NCBI GenBank assembly: GCA_020744425.1
Contig: JAGMUV010000012.1
Coordinates: forward strand, 1,178,001 to 1,242,000
Direction: 5' to 3'
DNA from: Dactylonectria macrodidyma
Lineage: Eukaryota > Ascomycota > Sordariomycetes > Hypocreales > Nectriaceae
Length of the DNA stretch: 64,000 nt
Of this stretch, positions 21,325 to 32,258 are shown piece after piece. The position numbers were made by a program, and so were the translations under genes. Within the stretch, counting starts at the first letter, position 1. Each line of letters begins with the position of its first letter. The notes beneath the pieces are model-generated. The model had not been told where the DNA came from, ran no database searches, and saw only the letters and a list, made by a program, of their open reading frames with translations.

Positions 21325-23933
21325 CCCTTTGAGTGTGGTAAGACTACACCTGACCGTGCCGCCCCACACCCCCCCCTGCCGCGCCGCGGTACAAGGGAGT
21401 GACCTTGAGCGCGTTCAGAAACAACACCAGCCAATTCCTCATACAACGCGTTCTCTGTATCCCTATGGATTCCCAACTGCCCCCTAGCCAAGTGGTCAAC
21501 GTGTATGACGACGACAGCTTCATCCGCGTTGACTATCACAGCCGCCGTGAACGCCCTAAGGATAATACGTGCCGGCCAATTGAAAATCCGGACCCGGAAC
21601 GCGGCTACAACTTTGAGCCGATGGACCTTCCAAGCCAGGCTCCCGTGATAGCAGCTTTGCCCCAGCAGCCGCTGTTGCTTTTCCAGGCCTTTATACCTAT
21701 TTCCCTAGTTGAAAGCTGGGTCGGCTATACGAATAGCTGGGTCAGTTACCTCTTGCAGCAGCATGAAGCCGGCCGCCGCAGATTGAAGCCGCGGTCTCGG
21801 CTATTAAAATGGAAGCCGACCTCTGTTACCGAAATCTACATATGGATTGCAATCATAATTTATATGCAATTAAATATAATACCAAAGATCAAGGACTATT
21901 GGAAGGTTTTCAAACCCGGGAAATTCACCTCATATCACCCAGTAACCGACTACATGTCTTATGACCGATTTCAGCTACTATCACGACATCTTCGTCTCTG
22001 GGACTTTACAACGATCGATAAGGAGCCCGCCTTAAGCTTCTACGGCCGTACCTACAGCCGGGTCAATGCCTGGTCTGACCACATACAGCATATGTCTACC
22101 GTTTTCTTCTCTCCGGGCACCTGTATCGCTATAGATAAGTGCATAGTCCGCTACCTCGGAAGGTACTATGATACAACAACTGTCCCAAATAAACCTACAC
22201 CAACGGGCTTCAAAGTGTGGGTTGTGGCCCAACAGGGCTATTTCCTACGGTGGATTTGGCACAGGCCGGGCCGGAAGTTCGGGCCCGTAGGAGTCCGGCC
22301 GGCTCGACGGCTCCAAGGGTCACAGCTACGGCGGAGCCGGCAGCAGTTCCGTAAGAGAAGTACGATCTATCTGAACCCGACCCAAGCTGTGGTTGTTGCC
22401 CTACTCAATCTGCTGCCGGATTCCACGCATCACGTCTTTCTCGATGACCTTTTCTCTTCACCCGGCCTCTTTCTTCAGCTCCGGCAGCTAGGTCACGGGG
22501 CCACGGGCACAGCCCGCCGTAACGCCGGCTTACACGAATCTCTCGTTAACCTCAAAGCTACAGATAACACAGCAAAAGGCAGCATTCCTTTTAACGAGGT
22601 TAGAGCCATCCCTACAAAGGATAACAAAATCAGTTAAGAAGACATAATTATGCTATATTTCCTTACTAATTTGTCTTCTATTAGGTCAATCAGATCGTAT
22701 GGAAAGATAACGCCCTCGTTATGTTCCTAACAACCCGATTTACGGGTAGTGAAAGGACTAGCTGTAAGAGGAAGAAGCCGACAGGGGACTAAATTCAGTC
22801 ACGGCCAATATAGCGTTTTTTCAGTAATGAGCCCGTCAAAGAGCTTTCTATCCCGTCTATTGCTGCTGCTTACAACCTCGAGATGAACGCAGTAGACCGC
22901 GGTGACCAACTGTCAGAGGCCAAAAGCCACAAGAAGGGTCTATGGGGCACTAACTGCAGAAATCCACTGTCACACAGTGGCGGCCGCGCCTAACAGCCAC
23001 AAGGTCGCAGCTACGTCGCAGGTTTGCCACAGCTAGCTTTCAGCTAGCAAGTTGCTGAGGGAGTTATGGAACACGGGCTAAGCGCAACCGGCCGGATCCG
23101 AGAGCTCCGACCGGGTTACGAGAGACCCGGCCGGGCCGGAGTCTCAGGATTATGAAGACCAATCAAACTAGCTAGACCTAAGCAGCTAAGCTACAGCTAG
23201 CTAGCTAGGGTATTGGAAGAAGGGATACTAGACCTGGCTATAAGAAGAGCTACTAGAAGGCGAAGGCAAAGGAGGGGTCAGAGATCAATACAGTCACCAG
23301 CATCATTCCTACTAGCTAGCTGCTGTCTCGCAGCGTGTCTGCCCTCTTCACTCCCTTGTGTATAACCAGCCCTGACACCAACTGCGGTCTTATTGGGGCC
23401 CCAACCGCCGTGTGCATAGGGGCCCTTAGAAATCCCTCGCTTAGGACTTTTTGCTAGAAATAGCCCTTGTGAATAGCTTCATTTTACAAAAGCAAGGGCA
23501 GCCACAGTAGCAGCCGATAACTAACCCAGGGGACTGGCAGCAACGCATTGTTGATGACCTCATGGCTGCGTACGCACCAGCAAGTCAAGCCCGCAAAAGG
23601 TTTCGGGTTGGAGACGACTTTACGCCTGTCTCACAGCATAATTGGGTCCGAAGGAAGAATCCGTCAGCATGCCGGGCTTGTCAGAACGTACGGCAAGGCG
23701 AGCAGCGGCCGCGGCGGCCGTTGGAAGCAACAGCCGGCAACAGTAATAGCGGCAGACGGCAATCGCGTTGGCGTTGTGAGCAGTGTGATGTACCTCTTTG
23801 TAAATCGGGAAATTGCTGGGACTTCTATCACCACATAAAATAGGTGGAGGCAGAGGTACCTTTAATTTGCAGCATTTTAGTTGGTCTAGATCCCTGCTGC
23901 TAGCGCAAGTGTAGTCTTACCACACTCAAAGGG
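21325..23933 (+). mobile_element. PiggyBac-type element 1, inserted in the receptor gene
   Basis: Perfect 25-bp inverted repeats begin CCCTTTGAGTGTGG (21325-21349 and 23909-23933). The element is 2,609 bp and is flanked by AT on both sides (21323-21324 and 23934-23935). TTAA, the duplication expected for PiggyBac, is absent. The AT reading is supported because it restores the receptor reading frame. The enclosed transposase is degraded. Confidence 0.85.
21399..23843 (+). pseudogene. PiggyBac-type (DDE_Tnp_1_7) transposase, degraded
   Basis: The long first frame (21399-22637, 412 codons) contains the PiggyBac core: ATG-rich start, EIYIWIAIIIYMQ, FKPGKFTSYHPVTDYMS, then the first catalytic aspartate in GTCIAIDKCIVRYLG and the second in HHVFLDDLFSS. 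An intron follows near 22632-22684. VNQIVWKDNALVMFLT continues, but a TAA at about 22790 ends it. The third aspartate is in a later segment, EMNAVDRGDQLSEAKSHK (about 22880-22930). A cysteine-rich C-terminal finger (CRACQNVRQ to CEQCDVPLCKSGNCWDFYH) ends at 23843. Between 22950 and 23500 the coding sense is lost. The copy is inactive and clearly diverged from the intact element at 58271-60540. Confidence 0.85.
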
Positions 23934-24767
23934 ATAGAATCAGGAAAGCTCAAGGGCATCATTTATGCCACCATGGTGATCACCATACTTTACAGCATCA
24001 TCGCCTCGTTTGTATGGGTTTATGCATGCCAACCACTCGAGAAATACTGGGACCTTACCATCACAGACGGATCCTGTATAAATTTCTTGAAGGTTACTAT
24101 TTTCAGTGGAGTGATGAATACGGTCACGGATGCAATCATTCTACTTCTCCCAATTATGATTCTATGGGGTCTGAGCATGCCGAAAAGACAAAAGATTGGC
24201 GTCACCATGATCATGATGACAGGTGGTTTGTATGTATCCAAACTCCCTCTGCGATTTAACGCTGACGCACGGCAGAGTCTTGGGGATCAGTGTTGTAAGG
24301 TTACGTGAGACAATAGCCTCACTTTCGTATCGTGACTTTACCTGGGACAGTGTCGGGCTGATAGTATGGTGGTCAGTTTTCGTGTCGCATCTGCCTTCAA
24401 GTGTACTAACGTGTCTATCCAATTCTTCATTGGCAGGACGGTTGAGGTTCACCTGGCCTTAATATGCGCATGCCTTCCATCTCTCAAGCCGCTTCTCCGA
24501 AGATTGCGATCAACAGTCAGAACCACCTCCGGTACATCTGACAGCGCCGGCGGGCTGATACCACGACCGATTTACTTGACTTCAGACTCTCGTCTGGTTC
24601 CAACACGGGGAGGAGACGAGATACCTCTTCAAACTAGCGACGAAGCAGCCCCTGAAAGTAAGAAGAAGGCGGCTCTGGAACTTAGTACCACATCAAGAAA
24701 GGCAAGTCATACAGAAGAGGAGCCACCCTTGCCGTCACCTGAACGACGTGGCTCATTGCTTGTATAA

Positions 24768-25199
24768 GTGTGGATGGCTTGTTAGTGTGCAGTCTTAGGA
24801 ATTCTGATGGTAGCACTACTGAGAAGGATTAATATCACTTCAACAGACTATGGGCAGTCTGCTTATCTCTCATATACGTAGCATCGCAGTATAGTATTGC
24901 GCCCATGTTACGAACTCCAGGCCCAGCCCTCTTCCCAATATGAGGTCCCGAGCCATCGAGGCCAAGGACAGGTATAGTCAGACGCCGCTACGGGGGGCCG
25001 CGGGGTGTGGGCATGAGGCCGTCGTAGCGCCCGCTCATACATCTCCTCTGCCTCCTTCCTGAAGACTGATAAAGAAGAGGCGCGGAGTGCAACCCGAGAT
25101 GGTGCCATCCCGACTGTAAAGATTCGCAGAATGCGATCGACGACCCTCAACATGGCTCGTTTAAGCCAGTGCACTAACAAACACCTGCCGGATAACGTC
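24768..25199. other. Spacer, possibly decayed LINE sequence
   Basis: No clear gene. A 112-codon minus-strand frame (24908-25246) has no known domain and overlaps the upstream part of the LINE fragment on the plus strand, so I treat it as a shadow. Confidence 0.35.
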
Positions 25200-25601
25200 G
25201 GAAAGTTTTCGAAGAGAGTCGATACTGCACTACCCGGCAAACACACGCGATAACTATATGACTACTTGTCATGGAGAGAAGCCAGTGTGCTGGCACAGCT
25301 CAGGACAGGCATGGCCAGACTGAATGGATACCTCTTTCGAATCACAGCAGCATCATCACAACAATGCGCATGTGGACAAGCGACAGAGACGGTTGAGCAT
25401 TTTCTCTTTCGATGCAGAGAATGGACGGCATACCGAGCCGAAATGTTGCAGTGCACCGAGACACAAAGAGGAAATCTCTCGTTCTTCCTGGGAGGAAAAT
25501 CACCATCAGAAGATGCAAAATGGACGCCAAATATGGACGTAGTCCGCGTGACTATACGATTTGCGATAGCCACAGGTCGACTCGACAACACGCAACGTTG
25601 A
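25200..25601 (+). pseudogene. LINE (Tad-like) C-terminal ORF2 fragment
   Basis: The plus-strand frame VDTALPGKHTR (one stop) LYDYLSWREASVLAQL continues to RLNGYLFRI and then CACGQATETVEHFLF-RC, the cysteine-rich C-terminal zinc region of fungal non-LTR reverse transcriptases. A TAA interrupts the frame at about 25254. The piece ends at TGA 25599-25601. Upstream reverse-transcriptase and endonuclease parts are missing. It is an inactive remnant. Confidence 0.75.
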
Positions 25602-25678
25602 AGACAGATTGCGAACCTTGCCTATTCTTTCTTACTAACCTACCCTACATCAAACACCTCGTGCCATAGACAGCAGGC

Positions 25679-25861
25679 ACCGAAGAAGCATTTGCACGCA
25701 AGAAGGTGGCCACTCTGGTCACAATGGATATTCAAGGCGCATTCGACACCGTCATGCGAAACAGACTAATTCTGCGTCTACGTGAACAAGGCTGGCCTGA
25801 ACACCTGGCCCGATGGGCTGGGTCCTTCATGCGTAATCGGTCTGCTCGCGTTAGATATTAA
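25679..25861 (+). pseudogene. LINE (Tad-like) reverse-transcriptase fragment
   Basis: About 60 codons match the central reverse-transcriptase region of Tad-type LINEs: KKVATLVTMDIQGAFDTVMR, then LREQGWPEHLARWAGSFM. The motif DIQGAFDTV carries the first catalytic aspartate. The catalytic FADD region is absent. The fragment lies downstream of the C-terminal fragment, opposite to the order in a normal element, so the two are separate truncated copies or a rearrangement. Confidence 0.75.
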
Positions 25862-25994
25862 GCAACCGCTTAGGCCGGTTCGGCTATGCATATGACACAG
25901 GCATCCTGTGCACAGGTGACACAGTGGACGAAACTGCGGCGGCGGCATCACAGTGTGTCCAACAACCAAGTTACTTGACTTGGTTGGTTGGGAT

Positions 25995-28900
25995 GGGTCT
26001 TGATACATGCACCATCGATGGTGCAAATATCCTCACGTGACTCGTGCACCACTGGTGGTGCAACTATCATCCGTTATGTAAGAGGCATCATGTGTGTGCA
26101 AGAGATATCTCTTTTCTATCTACAGAAACAGCATCTAACGCAGTGATACAGCAAAATAGGCCAATAAATGCAATATCGTGTTGTTGTTGCTATTCCTGCG
26201 GTTATCGTATAAGTAACTACTAAGCCTGCTCAACCCTACATGTAAACTCAGCTACAAGGTTGTTGAATCAAGCCATTGGGTCACCATAACTATTCTCGTA
26301 GATTTACGTTTTCTTTCTCTTTCTAATGATATATAGAAATCACAATTTCCTGTCACTCATGTAAATGTTAGTTGGGGGGGCGGGGTCCCCACCTCCGTAC
26401 CATTCCTCCTGTAATTCGAGATCTCTTTCCGCAGCATCCCAGATATCTCGCATGCCTCACCGCCCTGAGAAAGGCTGCTTCGCCATCTCTATCCCTACAT
26501 TCTGTTCAACCCGCTCGTTCTCAGCCCTATCCCAATCAAGATAACTCATCTTCTCCTCTGTAGTCCAGTCCCTGAAGCTATTTCCTATCTTGCAACGAGG
26601 CCCCATTCGCTTGTAGTCAAGGCACCAGTTATACTCTGTTTTGGAGTAGCGTGTAGGCAGACCCTTGGCCTTCCGGTATTGTTGATTGGTCTTGACAGCT
26701 CCCCGATCCAATGTTGCATACCAGGCCTCTCGTGCTTCTTTGTATCGTTGGTAGATAGCACGGGGGTCATCGGGTCGTAATGCGGGCACTGCTGCAGTGA
26801 CAGTTGCTGGCCTGGTTGCTGGTGGAGATAGCACACGAGTTGTTGTGTGTGTTATCGTATGTGTCGTTGTGTATGCTATAATCTCAGATACCACAGAGTC
26901 TCCTGATGGGGATAACGGGGACAGTGAGCGAGTTACAGAGCGAGTAGATGTATGTGTTGTTGTACGCGTCGTCGTAGAGGTTTGGGCCTGCAATAGCTCT
27001 TCGTAACGTAAGGGGCATGCTTTAGATTTCCTAGTGTGGCCTTGTGCACCACATCTCGAACACTTCGGTGGTGCCTTTGGTTGTGCTGCTTTCTCAACAG
27101 CTTCAAATGCACAAGGCTCACGTTGTGTGCTTGTTGGTGGCAGCGTTGAACGAGCTGCTAGACGATCAAACTGCTTGTGAGGCTCAATAATAAGCTGGGG
27201 GGTTCCTGAGCGTTGGAGATGCCAATGTGAATGGAAATGATGTAGTTGAAGGGGCTGACTCTGCACCAGTAAAGGCTGAAGGGTGTGAGCACAAGGCAGA
27301 CTGAGGGTCCTAGAGAAGGCCCCTGTACACGCAGGAAGTTCGTTCAATAGTCGTTCCCGTTGAGCCTCAACCTTCCGTAGAGCTTCATGCGAGATCCAAC
27401 CACGGATATTGCCGTACAATACCCCAGATAGCTGAAGAGGTACACTGGTATGCTGCTTAGCCTGGTTTGCTTCGAGCTCGGTAAGCTGGTTTACTAGAAC
27501 GAGCTTGATGATCCTCCAGGCCTCGAAGAGGTCAACTTGCGAGTTGTTGTTCATATGAGATTTGACGAGCTTATGAATACCCTCGCACCGTGATGTAACA
27601 TATTGCTCAAAGTGAAGGTATTGGTTAACCCACGCCTTGACAAACCTCTGCTTATAGGGATCCAGCCAGGTCTCTATGATATAGCCCGCCTCGATGATGT
27701 AGTCAGGGATGTAACGCTTCTTGAACTTCTCAAGCCTCTCGTTGTAGATATCCTCAGTCGTTGAGGCTACAATCTCATGCCAAGAGCCGTAGAACTCCTT
27801 CCAGTCTTTCTGCCCTTGGGCTTCGGGTTTATCTCGAGTGAATGCAGGCATACAATGGGTCAGGACTGCTTTGTTGATATGCCATAAGCATAACATCGAG
27901 CTTGACTCAGGGAAACAAGAGGAAACAGCATTCATACAAGCCAGGCAGCGATCTGTAAGTATCACAGATGGAAGGGCTACTCCACGAAGCTCATACATAC
28001 ACTGTAACTGTCTAAGAGCCCAGATGAAGTCATCCTCTTCCTCACCGCTAAGGAAGGCAAATGCAATACAGAAGGATCGTTGACAAGCATCAACACCAAC
28101 TATATCGAGAAGAGGCATCTTGTACTTATTGGTCTTATATGTACAGTCTAATAGAAGCACCTCGGGATATAATTTGAGGTATCCTAGTGACTTCGGATGT
28201 GCAAATAACACTGCTGTAACTCTGCCACTCTCGTCAAGGTGAATCTGACTCCAGAAGCCCTCGCTCTCGAGGTGGTCAGCAAGGGCATGCATATGGCTTT
28301 GACCTTTAGCAAGCTCCCGTTTGCCCCGTGCAATACAATTGTAGATATCTCTCTGTGTAGCAAGTGTATCTGAGTTCATGCGTAAATAGGATCTGATCTC
28401 CCTTGGCGCAATGCCGGCATTGGCGAGTTGATGGACAGTTGATTCCTCTGGACCGGATAGTTGACGAAGCGTTGGATGTGCTAGTTGGCTGAAGCTTGGT
28501 TCATGATTGTGTTGATCAAAGCCAGCCCCAGGACGATGCCTCAGACTCCATATAGTCTTGCACAAGCTTTCCTTTGCTGTGACAGAGAAGAGGCATCCTG
28601 TACGTCGTGTTGTAGTATCCCGCTGCTTCTTCTTCGAGGGATTGAGGGAAGGAGTACGCCCTCCTCCACGGTCACAGTTGAAGTGAACTGTACTTCTTCC
28701 ATTGGAAGTCTTCCTCGATCTTCCGATCACGAAGGCATAGCCTCGTGGTGCTGCCTAAGCATTGATTGCTGTACGTAGTTCCTCTAGTGAGTTGAATTGG
28801 CCTTCAGGAGGAAGGACGTCACCAGGGAAGCGAAGGGAGGTGTCAATTGGGTTCATCTTAGCAGAAGAAAGGCACGGTACGTTGGATTGATACCGCAGAA

Positions 28901-29294
28901 GCTGTTGACCGTTGAGTTGGGGGGTCAATTTGTAGTATGCTAGTTATCCATTTTTGTCAGACAATTGGCTCCACAGGGATCATTGATGGCACCAGTCAAT
29001 TGATGAGAATTATCTAAAGAACAACAGAAATTGAACAGCCATGTGTTCGGGCAGAGCTATTTAAGCTCATGTCGTTTGGATTGGAATCCTTGATGCGACA
29101 AGTTGGATGTGAAACCGGATACACGACCCCAAAGTATGAGCCACGTCTCATATCTAGTCGCACGAACCTAGCGGTGATATGCGACGCTTTTCAATATGGC
29201 CATCGTGACCTTACATAACGGATGATAGTTGCACCACCGGTGGTGCACGAGTCACGTGAGGATATTTGCACCCATGGTGCATGTATCAAGACCC
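25995..29294 (-). mobile_element. MULE 1 (Mutator-like element) with 85-bp inverted repeats
   Basis: Inverted repeats at about 25995-26082 and 29210-29294 match closely, differing at about four bases. Both begin GGGTCTTGATACATGCACC. Each contains two near-palindromes of TGCACCA...TGGTGCA type. The enclosed minus-strand gene is a MULE transposase. I found no clear 9-bp target duplication, so one flank may be rearranged. Confidence 0.85.
26457..28856 (-). pseudogene. MULE 1 transposase with one early stop
   Basis: The likely ATG is at 28856-28854. A TAG at codon 34 (28757-28755) interrupts an otherwise open frame of about 800 codons. The related MULE 2 has tryptophan at this place, so TGG to TAG by RIP is likely. 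In order: an FAR1/WRKY-like DNA-binding region (RGYAF to a CLFSVTAKES segment), the MULE DDE core with LLLDCTYKTNKYKMPLLD and PSVILTDRCLACMNAV, the LCLWHINKAVL motif, a SWIM-like LPCAHTLQPL, and a zinc knuckle CSRCGAQGHTRKSKAC. The threonine-rich region near 26830-26990 is low complexity. Translation from the next ATG (28730) would lose part of the DNA-binding domain. No other inactivating change was seen. Confidence 0.88.
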
Positions 29295-29324
29295 AGCAGA
29301 TCGGACCATCTTAGTCATACGGTC

Positions 29325-29587
29325 TCAACACGATTGGATTCGGGCAACCGGTTAATAGCTATCTTCTTCGCCCATCCAGACTCTATTGCATATTTACAAT
29401 GCAATCCAGACGTCTTATTGTTGGATTGCACCTACAAGACGAATAAGCACGCGATGCCACTCCTTGATATGGTTGGAGTCGATTCCTGTCAGCGTTCTTT
29501 CTGTATTGCATTTGCCTTCCTCTCGGGCGAATCAGAAGAGGACTACTCATGGGCATTACAGCATCTCAAGTCACTCTGTCAGCGTGA
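29325..29587 (+). pseudogene. MULE transposase fragment
   Basis: About 85 codons match the DDE core of MULE 2: DSGNRLIAIFFAHPDSIAYL, LLLDCTYKTNKHAMPLLDMV and a CQRSFCIAFAFLSG segment. The piece stops at CQRE, exactly where a hAT-like terminus (CAGTGATGTTATTGGATTGG) begins. It belongs to the same subfamily as the element at 34822-37673 and is in the opposite orientation to MULE 1 next to it. Confidence 0.8.
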
Positions 29588-30511
29588 GCAGTGATGTTAT
29601 TGGATTGGAGGGCAATTTGGATTGGACTGGAGTGGACGGAAAAAGGCTAGACTGGATTTGGGTTTCTCGAAGATTTGGACTGGATTGGATTGATTGGCAA
29701 CCAGCTCCTAGAGTTCCAATGGTCTAACCTGATAAGGCAGGGGCTAAGCCTAATTGAGTGGTCATGACGGGGCTCCCGTCGCAGCTCCAGTCGCAGACCA
29801 CGACACGACGCGCGAACCATCGTTCCGCCACAGGGTTAACATCCAACGTGCGCAGATTGCTCTGCTATCAAAAGCATGGAAGCAAACGCGTCGGTCGTCA
29901 CTTCAGCAGTCCTTCTGCTGTGACAGACGTGTCTGAACAGTCCACTCACCAGCTACACCATGGCCACTATCTCCAGCTATTTCGGTGCTGCCGGCGGTCG
30001 CCGTCCTGATTCTGACAGAGTTATTCTTGCTCCAACACATATTAGTCCTCGCCCAAACGACCCCGACGGAATCCTGGTCGAACCCGACGAATTCAAGCTG
30101 AATGGGAAGCAATATGTTCGCTACTCTGTTGTGGCAAAATCCCAAAAGCACACCAAGAAAAGGACATCAGTCGTCTGGCAGTATGGTGAGGACATACAAC
30201 TCAAGCAGGACCCGACAAAGAGGTTCTGGTACTGTTATCTGTGCGAACAGCAGCAGCGCCAACAGGGACTTCCTATTTCCGGCAAGGGCAATTGTACTGC
30301 CTTGGACCACCTGGAATCGAAACACCAAATCGATCGGGAGACTGGTGAGCACAGACATGCGAAGAGCCAACCACCGCAACCATCAATTGTCGACTTCAAC
30401 AGCATATCCACCCTTGTATTCAAACGCCGATTTGACGAGTTCAAGGAACTTCTTATTCGATGGATCGTCTATTGTCACATCGCCTTCTTTCAAATCGAGA
30501 ACCTCTACATT
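29588..30511 (+). mobile_element. hAT element remnant 1 (5' part only)
   Basis: The stretch starts with a hAT-like CAGTGATG terminus and is followed by several TTGGATTGGA-type subterminal repeats (29600-29690). It then contains the N-terminal part of a hAT transposase. It ends where another hAT terminus (CAGACCTGCGTAT, 30512) begins. The other half of this element is not found beyond 32305. Confidence 0.55.
29960..30511 (+). pseudogene. hAT transposase N-terminal fragment (BED finger)
   Basis: The frame opens with MATISSYFGAAGGRRP. A BED-type zinc finger follows: WYCYLCEQQQRQQ with C-x2-C, and later LDHLESKHQID with H-x4-H-like spacing. The region FKELLIRWIVYCHIAFFQIE is the conserved start of the hAT catalytic region. 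Genuine coding ends near 30507. The apparent continuation to 30604 is AT-rich terminal sequence of the next element. More than two thirds of a usual hAT transposase is missing. Confidence 0.8.
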
Positions 30512-30703
30512 CAGACCTGCGTATATCGATATCCACCGAAATTCTGGCCCTTATATCGATATCCAGATAAGTGGGAGAAATTATTTGGATATCGATATAT
30601 CTAGGTAGATATCCATACAGCCACATAGCCACTTTAGCAAGGTTGATATCTAGATAAACCACATATAATTCTTGCAGGCTAGAGGAAAGAACAAGAAAGT
30701 ACC

Positions 30704-31990
30704 CTAATCTAGAAAGTCCTCTGCCTCTGTTTCAACGCTAAATTCAACAGCAACGCTCGAAATAACGCCCCTGCCACCGTGAGACCTGGGCACAATGATA
30801 CCCTCGCGCATCCAGATGCCCACACACTCAACCTTCGCCAGGTTCTCGCAGGTCATGCTCTCTCTATCCCATGATAGCGTACGCCGCGCCGATGAGAAGT
30901 GAGACTCAATATCAGATGATTCAGGAGGGATTGAGAGGATATCAATTGCCATGCGGGATAACCGCGGATATGCTTTCCTTTGATCTCGATGTAGCCACCA
31001 CTCGAGAGGAGAGCCAGCTATCCGGGTCGGTGGTGCATCAATAAAGGTTTCGAAGTCATCGGCGTCGTCTAAGATAGGGCCAGTAACAGCAATATCGCTC
31101 AACAACTCATCCAGCTCGTTGCGCTGCCTCCCAGATGAAGAGGACACATCTAGAGGCACCCGCAAGGATTCTGGGATTGGCGCGGCATTATATTCATCTA
31201 GCCAAATTTGCTGGGCAGCAGCAATAGCAGGCGCGTGCCAGGATTCTTGCCAATTCCGCTCAATGTATTTTCTTCGTTTCGAGGGATCGAGAAGGAGTGC
31301 GGCGGCATACACAGGTGTCTGGTCTGATAAGGTGTAGTACTTATTAAGTACAAAGATCAGAGAGGATATGGATCTTTGAGATGGAAGCTTCAAGAGTTGC
31401 CATGAGCTGAGAAGAATATAACTCATATGTGGCATCAATTAGTCGCATTAGAGCACTTCGGTTGGTCACTAAAAGGTCCTCTATAGCAGGATTACCTGCT
31501 AGCATCCTCTCTTGCATCTCATCCCAGGTAATTGCTGAGAAGGCAAGCCGGCGGCGTGTGATTAGGCTGATTATTGCATCTAAATACCGATCGCGGTCGA
31601 ACATACGGCGGAGAGAGACATCCGAGTAACGAGAGGGAAAGGAGGCATCAATCCGAGGACGTTTGGCTTCCCTTTCATCATCTAGAACATCAGAACTGCC
31701 CCCAATGAGCGTGCGATCGAGGGAAGAGATAATATCGGCATGGCACCGCCGGCGTGATGCCATGCGTTGTCCCGCTTCCGATTCGCCCAGGGCTTATCGG
31801 CAGGGCAATGGAGACATCGATACATCACCATACCCCTAGATTTGCGCGTACGTGACCCGCCGGTGGTGTTCTGGGTGTCCTCATCAGGATACGTTGCTTT
31901 GAAGAAGAGGAAAAAGTCCAGAGACGTCCCAGTAATGGGCTGGTCCGAAATCGAGGGCGTAGAGGCGGCGGTGGTCTGGGATGATGTCAT
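30704..31990 (-). pseudogene. hAT element 2 transposase, frameshifted and missing its core
   Basis: Three minus-strand pieces in alternating frames make up this gene: 31990 to about 31745 (start MTSSQTTAASTPS, BED-like finger YRCLHCPADKPWANRKRDNA), about 31745 to 31380 (LRRMFDRDRYLDAIISLIT), and about 31380 to 30704. The last holds the hAT C-terminal dimerisation domain (GSPLEWWLHRDQRKAYPRLS, then RMAIDILSIPPESSDIESHF). At least two frameshifts or unrecognised introns separate them. Only about 420 codons remain. The central RNase H-like domain with the catalytic residues appears deleted, so the element could not move by itself. Confidence 0.75.
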
Positions 31991-32190
31991 GGTCGATAAA
32001 TCACCTGGATAAGCTAATTGTGCTAGAATACCTAGGGCCGTTTGAACGAGTACTGAGATGGTGGTGCTGATGTTGAAATTGAGAGAAAGTCTTTCATCAT
32101 CTAATCAATTGATAAGATCTTTTCAACCAACCAGAGAGCGGTATTTAGGTGGATATCAATCTGGATATCCATTTAAGAGGCAGAGAGTTA

Positions 32191-32258
32191 TATCGATATC
32201 GATATATATCCATATCGATATATATCCATATCGATATATATCCATATCGATATATCCA
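32191..32258. repeat. 16-bp tandem subterminal repeat of hAT element 2
   Basis: The unit CATATCGATATATATC repeats about three to four times from 32211, preceded by a related partial copy. Such clustered motifs near hAT ends usually bind the transposase. Function here is inferred. Confidence 0.75.

Larger units (their letters stand above)
20694..24767 (+). pseudogene. Pth11-like seven-helix receptor gene split by a PiggyBac-type element
   Basis: Exons show the fungal rhodopsin-like/Pth11 pattern: FVDPPTLDHLIIGYSVG and helix 1 near 20760-20890, GFGHHAWDIPF near 21130, and FYGMSIMLTKLSILAFYLRF (21265-21320). After the insertion come ACQPLEKYWDLTITDGSCIN (24030-24100), a DAIILLLPIMILWGLSMPKR helix, and a last exon ending at 24767 with a basic and acidic tail. 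Introns are visible at 21187-21239, about 24220-24272 and about 24359-24438. Such receptors sit in the plasma membrane and sense external cues. The PiggyBac-type element at 21325-23933 lies within an exon. Removing it with one AT copy keeps the frame. The remaining exons have no stops, so loss of function may be recent. Exon 2 limits (20900-21100) are uncertain. Confidence 0.72.

Noticed and set aside
21322..23936. TA as target duplication of PiggyBac element 1 (TIR starting TCCC)
   Set aside because: Removing the element with TA shifts the receptor frame, whereas AT keeps it open; element 2 also supports AT.
24908..25246. 112-codon minus-strand frame left of the LINE fragment
   Set aside because: Overlaps plus-strand LINE-like coding and has no domain of its own.
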